Origin: Streptomyces sp. RPA4-2
GTDB taxonomy: Bacteria > Actinomycetota > Actinomycetes > Streptomycetales > Streptomycetaceae
Reading direction: 5' to 3'
Assembly: GCF_012273515.2 (NCBI RefSeq)
Contig: NZ_CP050975.2
Coordinates: 8,494,001-8,558,000, forward strand
Length of the DNA: 64,000 nucleotides
Shown: positions 27,921 to 36,380 of the stretch, one piece after another
Position numbering within the stretch: the first letter of the stretch is position 1
Layout of the letters: each line of letters opens with the position of its first letter
Position numbers and translations under genes: made by a program
The notes under the pieces: generated by a model
The model's database searches: none
Seen by the model: the letters and a program-made list of their open reading frames with translations, nothing else
Told to the model about the DNA's origin: nothing

Positions 27921-29202
27921 GGTGTGTTCTTCGTCGTCGGGACGGCGGTTGGGACGCCCAGGGCGAGCAGAGCGGTGTCGTCGTCGAGGCCGTCGCCGAA
28001 GTCGTCCAGCAAGGCGGTCAGGGCCTGGACGACGGCGTGTGGGGACTCGCCGGAGTGGCGGGCGGCGAAGGCGCGCAGGGCCTCGTCTCCGTACAGGGTG
28101 GTGCGGTCTTCGCCGGTGCGGGCTTCGGTGAGGCCGTCGGTGTAGAGCAGGAGGGTGTCGCCGGGGGCGAGGATGGTGGTGGCGGTGGCGAAGGGCGGGT
28201 CGGGCAAGATGCCGACGAGGAGGCCGCCCGGGGTGGGCAGGAAGTCGGCTGTGCCGTTGGCACGCAGGACGAGGGCAGGGGGTGGCCGCCTGCGGCAAGG
28301 CGGATGCCGACCTGCCCGGTCGCGGAGTCGCGTTCCAGGGTGCCGAAGATGGCGGTGCAGAAGCGCGGGTCGCCGCCGGTGTAGTGCTCGTTGAGCACCC
28401 TGTTGAGGGTGGACAGGGCGGAGACAGGATCGGAATCGTGCAGGGCGGCCGCGCGCAGGGTGTAGCGGGTCAGTGAGGTGACCGCGGCTGCCTGGGGCCC
28501 CTTGCCGCACACGTCGCCGAGGAAGAAGGCGAAGCGTTGGCCGTCGATGGGGAAGACGTCGTAGAAGTCACCGCCGAGCCGGTCGGGGGAGGCGGTGTGG
28601 TAATGGGCGGCCGTCTCGACTCCCGGCACCGGCGGCAGGGTGGTGGGCAGCAGCGACTGCTGGAGCACGGCGAGGGCGTCCTGGAGCCGCGCTCGGTCGG
28701 CCTCCGCCTGTTTGCGAGTTTCTTCGGCCGCTTTCCGCGCGCGCAGGAGTTCTTCCTCGTAGGCGCGGCGGTCCCGGGCGTCGAAGAGGGTGGTCCGGAT
28801 CAGCAGGGGATCTCCGGTACTGCCGTGCTTGACCGCGGAGGAGACCAGCACCGGCATCCGGTCACCGCCGGCCTGTTTGATCTCCAGGGCTATGCCGCCG
28901 ATCTCTCCTCGCATCCGCAGCAACGGCGCGAAGTGCGTCTCGTGGTAAAGCTTGCCGCCCACGGTCAGCAGGTCGGTGAATCGCATTCGGCCCACCACCG
29001 ACTCCCGCTGCAGGCCGAGCCAGCCCAGCAGCGTTGTGTTGATCTTTGCGATGGTGCCGTCCATCAGCGTGGACAGGTATCCGCACGGTGCGTTCTCGTA
29101 GAGGTCCTCGGCGCTGTCCTCCAGCAGCGCGGCAAACGCCGCATCCGAAGTTCTCCCGTTGTCGGCATCGTGCGGGTCGTGCTGCTGCCCGGTGCGGCAC
29201 AT
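27917..29202 (-). pseudogene. rsbP: RsbP-like PAS-PP2C phosphatase, single frameshift
   Basis: A phosphatase of about 427 residues if repaired. Residues 20-130 are a PAS domain (YENAPCGYLSTLMDG, LGWLGLQRESVVGRMRFTDLL), followed by a coiled coil rich in Arg, Glu and Ala and a PP2C domain (GGDFYDVFPID, LGDVCGKGPQAAAVT, LYTDGLTEARTGE, LDDDTALLALG). Near 28280 the frame changes after LAAGGHP; one missing C in a C run explains it, and the other frame continues smoothly to the stop. It may be a sequencing error. PAS-PP2C plus an upstream RsbQ-like hydrolase matches RsbP of Bacillus, which activates sigma-B under energy stress. Confidence 0.8.
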
Positions 29203-29884
29203 CAACGCAGGCCCGCCAGGAAACCGGTGATCGCCTCGTTGGAGGCCTCGGGCGCGGACAGGTGCGGGCAGTGCCCGGTCGCGTCGAGAGTGACCAGCGT
29301 CGAGCCGGGGATCGCCTTGTGGACGAAGGCGCCGACCTCCCGGGGGGCGATGACGTCCTGCGTGCATTCCAGCACCAGCGTCGGCACCTTCACACTCTTC
29401 AGATCGTCCCTCGTGTCCGACAGGAACGTGGTCCGGGCGAAGACTCGTGCCATGTCCGGGTCGGTGGCGCAGAAGCTGTTCGTCAGCTCCTCGCCGAGCT
29501 CGGGCCGCTCAGCATTCCCCATGATCACCGGTGCCATTGTTGCTGACCAGCCAAGATAGTTTGCCTCCAAAGACGCCAGCAGCTCGTCGATGTCCTGCGC
29601 GCTGAACCCGCCTCGGTAGCCTTCGTCGTCGATATACCGTGGAGACGGAGCGACCATCACCAGCGCTCCTATACGCTCGGGAGCCAAGTCGGCGGCCAGC
29701 ACCCCGATCATCGCGCTGACCGAGTGCCCCACGAATACCGCATCGCGCAGGTCGAGCGACTCACACACCTCGACCACATCCTGGGCGTATCCGTCCAGAG
29801 AGGCGTAACGGTCCTCCGAGAACGCGGCGAGATCCGAGCGCCCCGAACCAACGTAGTCGAACAGCACAACCCGGTAATCATCGA

Positions 29885-31318
29885 CTAGTAGGACTCCGTT
29901 AGGTTGTTCTGGCTCTTGGGCTTGGGGTGGTGGGGGATGTTCTGGGCAGGGGGCGGTGGCAGGTGGTGCAGGTGCCGGTCCAGCAGTTCAGCAGGTCTTG
30001 GATGGTGTCGAGGATCTGGTAGAGGGTGAGTCCGCTGTATCGGCTTTTGGGGCCAGGCGCTGTTCGGTGAGGAAGGCGTGGGCGGCGGTGACCAGGGTGA
30101 CGTGGTGATGCCAGCCGGTCCAGGAGCGTCCCTCGAAGTGGTCAAGGCCGAGGCCGTGCTTGAGTTCCCGGTAGTCGTGTTCGATGCGCCAGCGGATCTT
30201 GGCCAGGCGGACCAGTTCGGCGATCTGGGTGTCGGCGGGCAGGTTGGACAGCCAGTAGCCGGTGGGTGCTTCGGCGCCTTCGGGCCACTCGACCAGCAGC
30301 GTGACCTCGGGCAGGACACCGTCCCAGAAGCCCTCCTGCGTGGCGGCGGCCTGGGCCAGGCGGCGGGCTCGGATCCCGGCCGGCCGCACCCGCACTGCCA
30401 GGAAGTGTGAGCGCATCGGCCCGCGGGAGCCTTCACGCCAGGTCACCTCGGTGAACGCCAGCCGTCCACGGCCGGCGGCCAAAACGGATACGGAAGACGG
30501 CTTGTGCCGGTAGCGGGGCTGGGGCTTGCGACCGTTGCCGGACCACACCGGGGTAGTGGGCTGAGCGTCCTGCGGGAGGACCGTCACGTCCGAACGGACC
30601 GCCACGACATAGCCGATGCCCCGGCCGTCCAGGCCGTCGCGGAAGTCGGCGTTCTGCCCGTAGCCGGCATCGGCCACCACCACCGGCGGCACCAGACCCC
30701 ACCCGGCCAGCTCATCGAGGGTGTCCAGGGCCAGACGCCACTTCTCCCGGTGCCGGATCCCGTCAGGGACCCCCGTCTTGCGTCGGCGGACCGGATCGTC
30801 CGCCCACTCCTGGGGCACGAACAGGCGCCACTGCAGCGGACAGGACGCGGTGTCGGAGACCGCGTGCACGCTCACCGCGACCTGACAGTTCGCCTGCTTG
30901 CCCAGCGCCCCGCAGTACTGGCGGGCGACCGCCACCGACATTTCGCCGTCCTTGGGGAACGACACATCGTCGACCGCCCAGGCATCCGGGCCGATCAGCG
31001 GCACCATCCGCTCAACGATCCGCCGCCGCACCGGCACCGGATCCCACGTCGACTGGTTCACGAACTGCTGCAGATTCTGCTCATTGCCGTCCGGCAGCCG
31101 CTCCGCCATCGGCTGAATCGACTTACGCCGCCCGTCCAGCATCAGCCCCCGCAGATAGCAGTCACCCTTCGCCCGCTGATCCTTACGCGGCACCGACGCG
31201 AACACATCAGCCACGAATAACGCCAACTGCGCCCGAGCACGGTTCACTTCATATGCATCCACACACCCAACATGCCCCCAAACAGGACCGCGACACAGAC
31301 CTAACGGAGCCCTACTAG
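29885..31318. mobile_element. IS701-family insertion sequence with CTAG target duplication
   Basis: The element spans 29889-31314 (1426 bp). Its ends are TAGGACTCCGTTAGGT at the left and the complement of TAGGGCTCCGTTAGGT at the right, 16-bp terminal inverted repeats with one mismatch. CTAG at 29885-29888 and 31315-31318 is the 4-bp target duplication typical of the IS701 family. It carries one transposase gene on the minus strand. The intact ends and duplication indicate a fairly recent insertion. Confidence 0.92.
29988..31262 (-). CDS. IS701 family transposase
   Basis: A 424-residue DDE transposase. First acidic residue in WAVDDVSFPKDGEMSVAVAR, second in VVVADAGYGQNADF, and the catalytic Glu in HDYRELKHGLGLDHFEGR with the YREK-like signature; RWRIEHDY precedes it. 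The start is uncertain: GTG 31262 (just inside the right end) or GTG 31247. The gene fills most of the element and appears intact, so the element may still move. Confidence 0.9.
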   Translation of the reverse strand: MDAYEVNRARAQLALFVADVFASVPRKDQRAKGDCYLRGLMLDGRRKSIQPMAERLPDGNEQNLQQFVNQSTWDPVPVRRRIVERMVPLIGPDAWAVDDVSFPKDGEMSVAVARQYCGALGKQANCQVAVSVHAVSDTASCPLQWRLFVPQEWADDPVRRRKTGVPDGIRHREKWRLALDTLDELAGWGLVPPVVVADAGYGQNADFRDGLDGRGIGYVVAVRSDVTVLPQDAQPTTPVWSGNGRKPQPRYRHKPSSVSVLAAGRGRLAFTEVTWREGSRGPMRSHFLAVRVRPAGIRARRLAQAAATQEGFWDGVLPEVTLLVEWPEGAEAPTGYWLSNLPADTQIAELVRLAKIRWRIEHDYRELKHGLGLDHFEGRSWTGWHHHVTLVTAAHAFLTEQRLAPKADTADSPSTRSSTPSKTC

Positions 31319-31435
31319 GGCGGGTACCGTCAGCCGCCACATGTTCTGATCGCAGCCGAACCCGTGAGCCAGCACCACCACCGGCCCCTGCGGGTTGCCG
31401 ACGACGGTGATGTTGTTCCTGCGAGCGATGTCCAT

Positions 31436-32025
31436 ACCCGCATCCTCCCAGCCTTGGCTCACTGTTCTGCCCCGGTACCCGGAGTGCTCCACGCCCCGCC
31501 CGGCGTCTTACGTTCGGCCAGGCCGCTATACGACACGGTGCAGCTGCGGCCGGGCAGTCGCCTGGGGACGGAAAGTTCTCGCCATGCCGGCAGCCGATCC
31601 CAGTCTGCACACTATGACTATGCGGGGCAGTCGGAACGACGTTCCATCACCGGAGGGGCGCAGACGTCCGCACCGCGGACAGGGTGTAGGCGGGGCGCAG
31701 AGCGCGTCAGGCCGGTTGGCGGCGTGTCCTGCGGCGCCGAGCTCACAGGGCGCGCAGTCCGGTGCTTCTCGCTGTGCCGGTCCGACATACGCGTGATTGC
31801 TGCCAGACGTAGGCTGCGCAGCGCGCACTCAGGCTGAGCGGCCCCCGCCACTGCCGAGGGTGTCAAGTACCTCCTGAACAGCATCGGGGCCCTGGAGGGA
31901 GCGCGGGATCTCCAGGGCCCCGACGGGCTGGAAGCCATGTGGATCACGATATAGGTCGGGCGCTGCCGCGACTGCCGCCCGCCGTCCGAGTGCGGCGACG
32001 CCACAAGGGGCGCACTCGGACGCTG
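31436..32025. other. 590 bp upstream of rsbQ, no gene seen
   Basis: No supported coding sequence. GGGTACC on the minus strand (31480-31474) resembles a sigma-B-type -10 box 40 bp upstream of the rsbQ start, but no matching -35 (GNNTN) lies 14-16 bp further. The rest is unassigned. Confidence 0.45.
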
Positions 32026-32340
32026 TCAGAGGGCCTTGAGGAGCCGCTCCGCCAGGACGGCGGCCGAAGCGGGGTTCTGCCCGGTGAACAGGTTGCGGTC
32101 CACCACCGTGTACGGCTTCCACATCTCGCCGCGGGTGAACTCGCCCCCCAGGTCGTTGAGTTCGTCCTCCAACAGCCACCTGGCCCTGGAGGCGAGACCG
32201 ACGGCGTTCTCCTCGTCGTTGGTGAACGCCGAGACCCGGTAACCGGCGAAGGGGGAGACGCCGCGGATCCTGGTGGCCAGCATGGCGGCCGGGGCGTGGC
32301 AGGCCACGGCGAGGGGTTTGCCGGAGGCGAGCGCCGCGGT
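32026..32340 (-). pseudogene. C-terminal fragment of a DJ-1/PfpI (Hsp31-like) protein
   Basis: The frame reads ALASGKPLAVACHAPAAML with the nucleophile-elbow cysteine, then GYRVSAFTNDEENAVGL, LNDLGGEFTRGEMWKPYTVVDRNLFTGQNPASA and a normal C-terminus. This is the second half of type 1 glutamine-amidotransferase-like chaperones/glyoxalases. About 120 N-terminal residues are missing and a frame change near 32340 breaks the upstream remnant (VVSTADVMG). Non-functional. Confidence 0.75.
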
Positions 32341-32387
32341 CAGCAGCCCATGACGTCAGCGGTGCTGACCACGGTGGCCACCGGCGC

Positions 32388-33448
32388 TTGAACGGTGACA
32401 GTGGCAGTGTGGATCGCCCGCTCCGCGACCGCGCGGGTGGTGACGTTGCCGGTGCCGGCCGTCCGTCCCGGGAGGACGCCGGGAACGCTGGTTCTTTCAA
32501 GGGTGCTGTGAAGCGCACGGTGCGGGAGTTCAAGGACGACAATCTCACGGACTGGGCGGCTGCCCTGACCTACTACGGAGTCCTGGCGATCTTCCCGGCC
32601 CTGCTGGCCCTGGTGTCCATTCTGGAGCTGCTGGGCCCTTCCACCATCGACTCGCTGATCAAGAACCTCTCCAGCATGTCGCCCGGGTCGGTTCGCGATC
32701 TCCTGACGACCGTGCTGGAGCAGCTCAAAGGCGGCCAGGGCAAGGCGCTGCTCGCGTTGATCATCGGTGTCGTGCTGGCGCTGTGGTCGGCCTCCGGCTA
32801 CGTCGCCGCCTTCATGCGGGCGTCCAACATCGTCTATGACATCGGCGAGGGCCGGCCGGTCTGGAAGAGGCTACCGGTCCGTCTCGGCATCACCGCGGCC
32901 GTGGTGATCCTTCTGGCCCTCACCCGCGGTCGGCGTCGTTTTCACCGGAACGCTGGCCAAGAAGATGGGGTCCGTCCTGGGTCTGGGTGACACCGCGGTG
33001 ACCGCGTGGGACATCGCCAAGTGGCCCGTCATGCTCCTCCTGGTCGTCGTGATCATCACGCTGCTCTACTGGGCCGCCCCCAACGTCAAGGGGCACATCC
33101 GGCAAGTGATGCCCGGCGGCCTCCTGGCGGTGGTCATCTGGCTCATCGCCTCCGCACTTCGGCTTCTACGTCGCCAACTTCAGCAGCTACAACAAGACCT
33201 ACGGCACCTTCGCCACCCCCATCGTCGCTCTCATCTGTCTGTGGATCACCAATATTGCGATCCTGCTCGGGTTGGAGTTCAACGCCGAACTCGAACGCGG
33301 ACGTGCCATCAACAGCGGCCAATCCATGTCAGGCGATTTTAGAGCGGACTCGGCAGACCCGAGGCTTCGCTGGATGGACCCTCCGGTCCACGAGCAGTGG
33401 GGCCCACCGGAGACGCTCTGGTGGGCCCCACTGCTGGGGTGGTGCTGA
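32388..33448 (+). pseudogene. YihY/BrkB family membrane protein, frameshifted
   Basis: A six-helix inner-membrane protein of the YihY/BrkB family. Frame 1 (from about 32388) gives FKDDNLTDWAAALTYYGVLAIFPALL and the next helices. An extra C near 32927 shifts it to GVVFTGTLAKKMGSVLGLG and WPVMLLLVVVIITLLYW, and a second change near 33158 leads to GFYVANFSSYNKTYGTFATP and ALICLWITNIAILLGLEFNAELERGRA. The frame then runs through the terminator hairpin, so the native stop was also lost. The start is unclear (TTG 32388 or GTG 32409). Confidence 0.85.
33393..33435. terminator. 16-bp hairpin between convergent genes
   Basis: AGCAGTGGGGCCCACC (33393-33408) pairs perfectly with 33420-33435 around an 11-nt loop. 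It separates the YihY pseudogene (plus) from the PRC-barrel gene (minus), which ends at 33451. Confidence 0.75.
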
Positions 33449-33450
33449 GC

Positions 33451-33804
33451 TCAGATACGTCGGTGGGTCTGGTAGTAGCTTCCGACCTGCTCGTGGTATC
33501 CGGCGTCGCCGACGTGCTTGTCCTTGTCGAACTCGGGAGAGTCCTTGATCTGGTCCTTGGTGAGGTCGACGTAGATCTTGCGCTCGGCCTGGTCGACCGT
33601 CTTCACAGTGCCGGCCGGCAGTAGGACGTGCTTGCCGAAGATCCAAACGCCGGTGTCGACGACGAGGTAGGACGAGTGGACGTCGTCCGAGTGCTTGTCG
33701 ACCTTGCCGATGCTGCCATCGGTGGCCTCGACCTTGTATCCGATCAGGTCGGTGCCCGCGGTGTGGCCGGTGGTCGGCTGGTAGCCCCAGATGTTGTCAC
33801 TCAT
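33451..33804 (-). CDS. PRC-barrel domain protein
   Basis: A 117-residue small beta-barrel protein. The PRC signature DLIGYKVEATDGSIGKVDKHSDDVHSSYLVVDTG and VLLPAGTVKTVDQAERKIYVDLTKDQIKDSPEFD match stand-alone actinobacterial PRC-barrel stress proteins. PRC domains bind partner proteins or RNA; the role of stand-alone forms is not established. Upstream on the minus strand lie a sigma-B-like promoter (GACTC-N14-GGGTAG) and, further out, a RheA-like inverted repeat, so heat or osmotic control is plausible. Confidence 0.85.
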   Translation of the reverse strand: MSDNIWGYQPTTGHTAGTDLIGYKVEATDGSIGKVDKHSDDVHSSYLVVDTGVWIFGKHVLLPAGTVKTVDQAERKIYVDLTKDQIKDSPEFDKDKHVGDAGYHEQVGSYYQTHRRI

Positions 33805-33831
33805 AAAAACTGCTCCCTCATCGAGATTCTG

Positions 33832-33856
33832 CTACCCGCAGCCGAACTGCGGAGTC
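33832..33856 (-). promoter_or_regulatory. candidate sigma-B-type promoter of the PRC-barrel gene
   Basis: On the minus strand GACTC (33856-33852), 14 bp, then GGGTAG (33837-33832), 28 bp before the ATG. Streptomyces sigma-B/H-type promoters follow GNNTN-N14-16-GGGTA(C/T). The last base differs. Confidence 0.4.
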
Positions 33857-33864
33857 TTTTAAGG

Positions 33865-33884
33865 CGTCATCGAATCCGGTGACG
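33865..33884. promoter_or_regulatory. RheA-operator-like inverted repeat
   Basis: CGTCATC (33865-33871), 6 bp, GGTGACG (33878-33884). It shares a 14-base core with the second element in front of rheA (44993-45011), but the spacer is 6 instead of 5. It lies about 60 bp upstream of the PRC-barrel start. Confidence 0.35.
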
Positions 33885-33924
33885 TTTCCTCGGAAAGCCG
33901 GGTGCCCTGGTTCCCGGAGCTCAC

Positions 33925-34062
33925 ACATTCGCTGCAAAAATATGGGCCGGCCGAAGATGCCGCGTTGGAGGCCATGGTTCCTGACGTCACGGTCACCTCC
34001 GGCCATTACCTCCAGGTGCCCCGGAGCGGCAGAATCAACACTTTCATCACTGCGGTAACCCG
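33925..34062 (+). pseudogene. possible C-terminal remnant of an alpha/beta hydrolase
   Basis: The frame reads EDAALEAMVPDVTVTSGHYL and then QVPRSGRINTFITAV, which resembles the last strand, catalytic His (GHYLQ) and final helix of alpha/beta hydrolases of the epoxide hydrolase type. No start, nucleophile or other domain parts are present. Weak call. Confidence 0.35.
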
Positions 34063-34070
34063 GGGGCGGA

Positions 34071-34114
34071 ACAGGGGTGGGCCCCGACGCCACGGCGTCG
34101 GGGCCCACCCCTGT
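34071..34114. terminator. perfect 20-bp hairpin terminator
   Basis: The arms 34071-34090 and 34095-34114 are perfectly complementary (left arm begins ACAGGGGTGGGCCCC) with a CACG loop. It lies 21 bp beyond the stop of the minus-strand hydrophobic peptide gene and would end its transcript. Confidence 0.85.
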
Positions 34115-34134
34115 AATCGCGTGCTCAGGCCCTC

Positions 34135-34305
34135 TTACCAGCGGTACCAGCGGCCGCGCTTGCCGCCGTTTCCTGCCGGACGGATCACGAATCCTAGAAC
34201 CCACACGATCAGCACGATGACGGCGATCCACCACAGAGCCTTGAGTGCGAAACCGGCACCGAAGAGGAGTAGGGCGAGCAGAAGAACGAGAAGAACGGGA
34301 ACCAT
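34135..34305 (-). CDS. 56-residue hydrophobic membrane peptide
   Basis: ATG 34305 is preceded by GGAGG at a 9-nt distance. The product starts MVPVLLVLLLALLLFGAGFA, continues with ALWWIAVIVLIVWVLGFVI and ends in a basic tail (RPAGNGGKRGRWYRW). Two membrane helices with a basic end match the short hydrophobic proteins commonly found among Streptomyces stress genes; their function is unknown. A strong terminator follows. It sits between the PRC-barrel and CsbD genes, consistent with a stress locus. Confidence 0.75.
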   Translation of the reverse strand: MVPVLLVLLLALLLFGAGFALKALWWIAVIVLIVWVLGFVIRPAGNGGKRGRWYRW

Positions 34306-34416
34306 AGTTATCAACCTCCGCAGCCTCGTGTGCCCTGCGGAACGATCTCCACTCCTGCGGATCTTATTTTTCTTTTAAATGGGTCAGGCTCCGGGAGTCT
34401 CGGCGGCAACCTTCTG

Positions 34417-34440
34417 GTTTGAAAATGGAGTCCGGGGTTA
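34417..34440 (+). promoter_or_regulatory. candidate sigma-B-type promoter of csbD
   Basis: GTTT (34417-34420), 14 bp, GGGTTA (34435-34440), about 46 bp upstream of the CsbD start. It fits the GTTT-N14-GGGTAT pattern except for one base of the -10. CsbD genes are sigma-B members in Bacillus and Streptomyces. Confidence 0.5.
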
Positions 34441-34486
34441 CTCGAGGCAGACAAATCGTTTTCGAGCGAGACAGGGGTGAGTGGTT

Positions 34487-34645
34487 GTGGCTGGCAAGGG
34501 AGATCAGGCCAAGGGCAAGGTGAAGAAGGTCGTCGGCGGTGCAGTCGGCAACGAGTCCCTGAAGGCCAAAGGGAAGGCCGAGGAGCGCAAGGGCGACCTG
34601 CGGGCGGCCAAGGAGAAGGCCAAGGACGCGATCAAGCCCAAATAG
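34487..34645 (+). CDS. CsbD family stress protein
   Basis: A 52-residue charged helical protein: MAGKGDQAKGKVKKVVGGAV at the N-terminus and KAEERKGDLRAAKEKAKDAIKPK at the end, with the repeated AKGK/E-x-KG pattern of CsbD. It is likely soluble and expressed in general stress; the molecular role of CsbD is unknown. GTG 34487 follows AGGGG by 9 nt; GTG 34481 is an alternative. A 13-bp perfect hairpin follows the gene. Confidence 0.85.
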   Translation: MAGKGDQAKGKVKKVVGGAVGNESLKAKGKAEERKGDLRAAKEKAKDAIKPK

Positions 34646-34659
34646 GGCGAACCACCTCT

Positions 34660-34689
34660 GATCCCGGCAGCCCGTTGGCTGCCGGGATC
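34660..34689 (+). terminator. csbD hairpin terminator
   Basis: GATCCCGGCAGCC (34660-34672), loop CGTT, GGCTGCCGGGATC (34677-34689). Perfect 13-bp stem 15 bp after the stop codon. Confidence 0.8.
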
Positions 34690-35378
34690 AGTGCTGTCCG
34701 GCACCCGCAACGCGCTCGCCCACCCGCAGCTGAACCGACGCGCCTCACCGCCGTGCCGCCCGCTCACTCCTCAGAAGACGGGGGCCCCGGGCCCTCCACG
34801 ATCAGGCTTACAGCGGGCACCGTACAGGCGCGTGGGGCCGGCCTTCGTGCTCCCCGCCGTCGCGGTCGGCTGAGGGCGGGGAACGCCGACAGGACGGGCG
34901 GTGGCACGCGTTCGACTTCACGGACTGAGGTATGCCCGTGTGTCACGTGGGACTGGCCGGCGCAGTGGCCGCCCGGTCACAGGTAGCAGCGGATCACCGC
35001 GGCACCCTCGAAGCTGCGCGTTGCGAGGCAATCTATGCCGTGGTTGCCGACCGTCACTGCCTGGCGGCACGGCACGGCTGGTGTAAAGGTGGAAGTCCGA
35101 GCGGATCTCAGGGCGGGCCCATGCTGTCCTGGTCAAGGCCCTCAGCCGCCGCTGTTCCGCACGCGGGGTGTTCGGCGCGGACACTCTCACCGGTGACTTG
35201 AACGACACTCCTGCGGCCAAGGGGATGTGGGGCCACTTGCCGGGTACAGGGGCCTGCGCAGCCGGGTCCGAGCCGTGCGCCGCCAGCTGCTGGACAGCCA
35301 CATTGTGTGTTGTGAGTAAGAGCCTACGGATAGCCAGACGCCTGCTGGCGCCCTCGACCATGTATGCAGGAGGTCCGT
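34690..35378. other. 689 bp without a supported gene
   Basis: Open frames here are short and lack family features. The final part contains the promoter region of the four-gene operon and its AGGAGG ribosome site (35368-35373). Confidence 0.5.
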
Positions 35379-36380
35379 GTGATCGTCACGCCCCCCGAGT
35401 TGTCTGACCACCTCCGCACCCCGGAGCGGCGCACGGCGGACCTGTTCGCCGACTTCGTCGAGCGCGAGGCCCCAGACGTGCCGCTGCCAGGCAGGTCGAC
35501 GGCGCGCCGTTTTGCCGCTCTCACCGCTCTGGGACGGCGGGACCTGTGCCTGGCACGGCTCGCCGAGGGACACCTGGACGCTGCGGCGATCCTGTACGAA
35601 CTGGACCACCCCCTGCCCGCCAAGGGGGAGCGGTGGGGAGTCTGGGCCGCACGCCCACCAGGCCCCGGCGTGCACGCGACACGCACCGACAGGGGATGGA
35701 GGATCAGCGGCGTCAAGCCCTACTGCTCCGGTGCACGCATCTGCACCCACGCCCTGGTGAGCGCAGACGCCGACGACGGCTACCGCCTGTTCGCCGTCGC
35801 GCTCGACCACCCAGGCGCGGAGCCGGTGGAAGGAACATGGTCGGCGATCGGTATGGCCGGCAGCGACAGTCTGGACATGTCCTTCACGGATGTGTCCGCG
35901 CAAGCCGTCGGTGGGGTGGAGGACTATCTGACGCGACCCGGTTTCCAGCACGGGGGAATCGGCGTGGCGGCCTGCTGGCTCGGCGGCGCCCACGCCGTCG
36001 CCGCGCCCCTGTACGAGCGGGCTGCGACGGGGCGGTTGAACGAGCACGCGGCCGCTCACCTCGGAACGGTCGACATGCTCTTGCACACCGCCGACACCGT
36101 GCTGCGCCAGGCGGGCGAGGACATCGACATCGACCCCCTCGATGAACGCGAGGATGCACGGGTGCGCAGCCTGCGCGTGCGGGCCCTGGCGGAAAGGGTG
36201 TGCACCGAGGTCCTGGACCACGTCGGGCGTGCCACGGGTGCCGGGCCGCTGTGCCACGACGAACGGCACGCCCGCGCGGTGGCAGATTTGACGGTCTACG
36301 TGCGCCAGCACCACGGTGAGGCGAACCTGGCCGAGCTCGGTCGTCTGGCGGCCCCGGTTTCCGCAGAGACGGCACGATGA
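35379..36380 (+). CDS. acyl-CoA dehydrogenase-like flavoprotein
   Basis: A 333-residue protein with the acyl-CoA dehydrogenase fold, shorter than the usual 380. A beta-barrel part (GERWGVWAARPPGPGVHATRTDRGWRISGVKPYCSGA) and a C-terminal helical domain (FQHGGIGVAACWLGGAHAV, LLHTADTVLRQAGED) are visible. I could not place the catalytic glutamate. GTG 35379 has AGGAGG 5 nt upstream. It opens a four-gene operon in which each gene overlaps the next by four bases, so it probably oxidises an intermediate of that pathway instead of a fatty acyl-CoA of beta-oxidation. Confidence 0.8.
   Translation: MIVTPPELSDHLRTPERRTADLFADFVEREAPDVPLPGRSTARRFAALTALGRRDLCLARLAEGHLDAAAILYELDHPLPAKGERWGVWAARPPGPGVHATRTDRGWRISGVKPYCSGARICTHALVSADADDGYRLFAVALDHPGAEPVEGTWSAIGMAGSDSLDMSFTDVSAQAVGGVEDYLTRPGFQHGGIGVAACWLGGAHAVAAPLYERAATGRLNEHAAAHLGTVDMLLHTADTVLRQAGEDIDIDPLDEREDARVRSLRVRALAERVCTEVLDHVGRATGAGPLCHDERHARAVADLTVYVRQHHGEANLAELGRLAAPVSAETAR

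Larger units (their letters stand above)
29202..31435 (-). pseudogene. rsbQ: RsbQ-like alpha/beta hydrolase split by an IS701 element
   Basis: The two parts are 31315-31435 (start MDIARRNNITVVGNPQGP, then AHGFGCDQNMWRLTVPAL) and 29202-29884 (DDYRVVLFDYVGSGRSDL to the end). Removing the IS and one CTAG joins them in frame, giving 267 residues, very close to Bacillus RsbQ. Catalytic residues are recognisable: Ser in GHSVSAM, Asp in QDVIAP and His in TGHCPHLS. RsbQ is needed for RsbP activity in energy-stress signalling. ATG 31435 has GGGAGG upstream. The stop overlaps the rsbP-like start (TGATG). The insertion inactivates it and is probably polar on rsbP and rsbV. Confidence 0.9.

Noticed and set aside
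31474..31480. GGGTACC upstream of rsbQ as a sigma-B promoter
   Set aside because: No acceptable -35 element at 14-16 bp; kept only as a remark.
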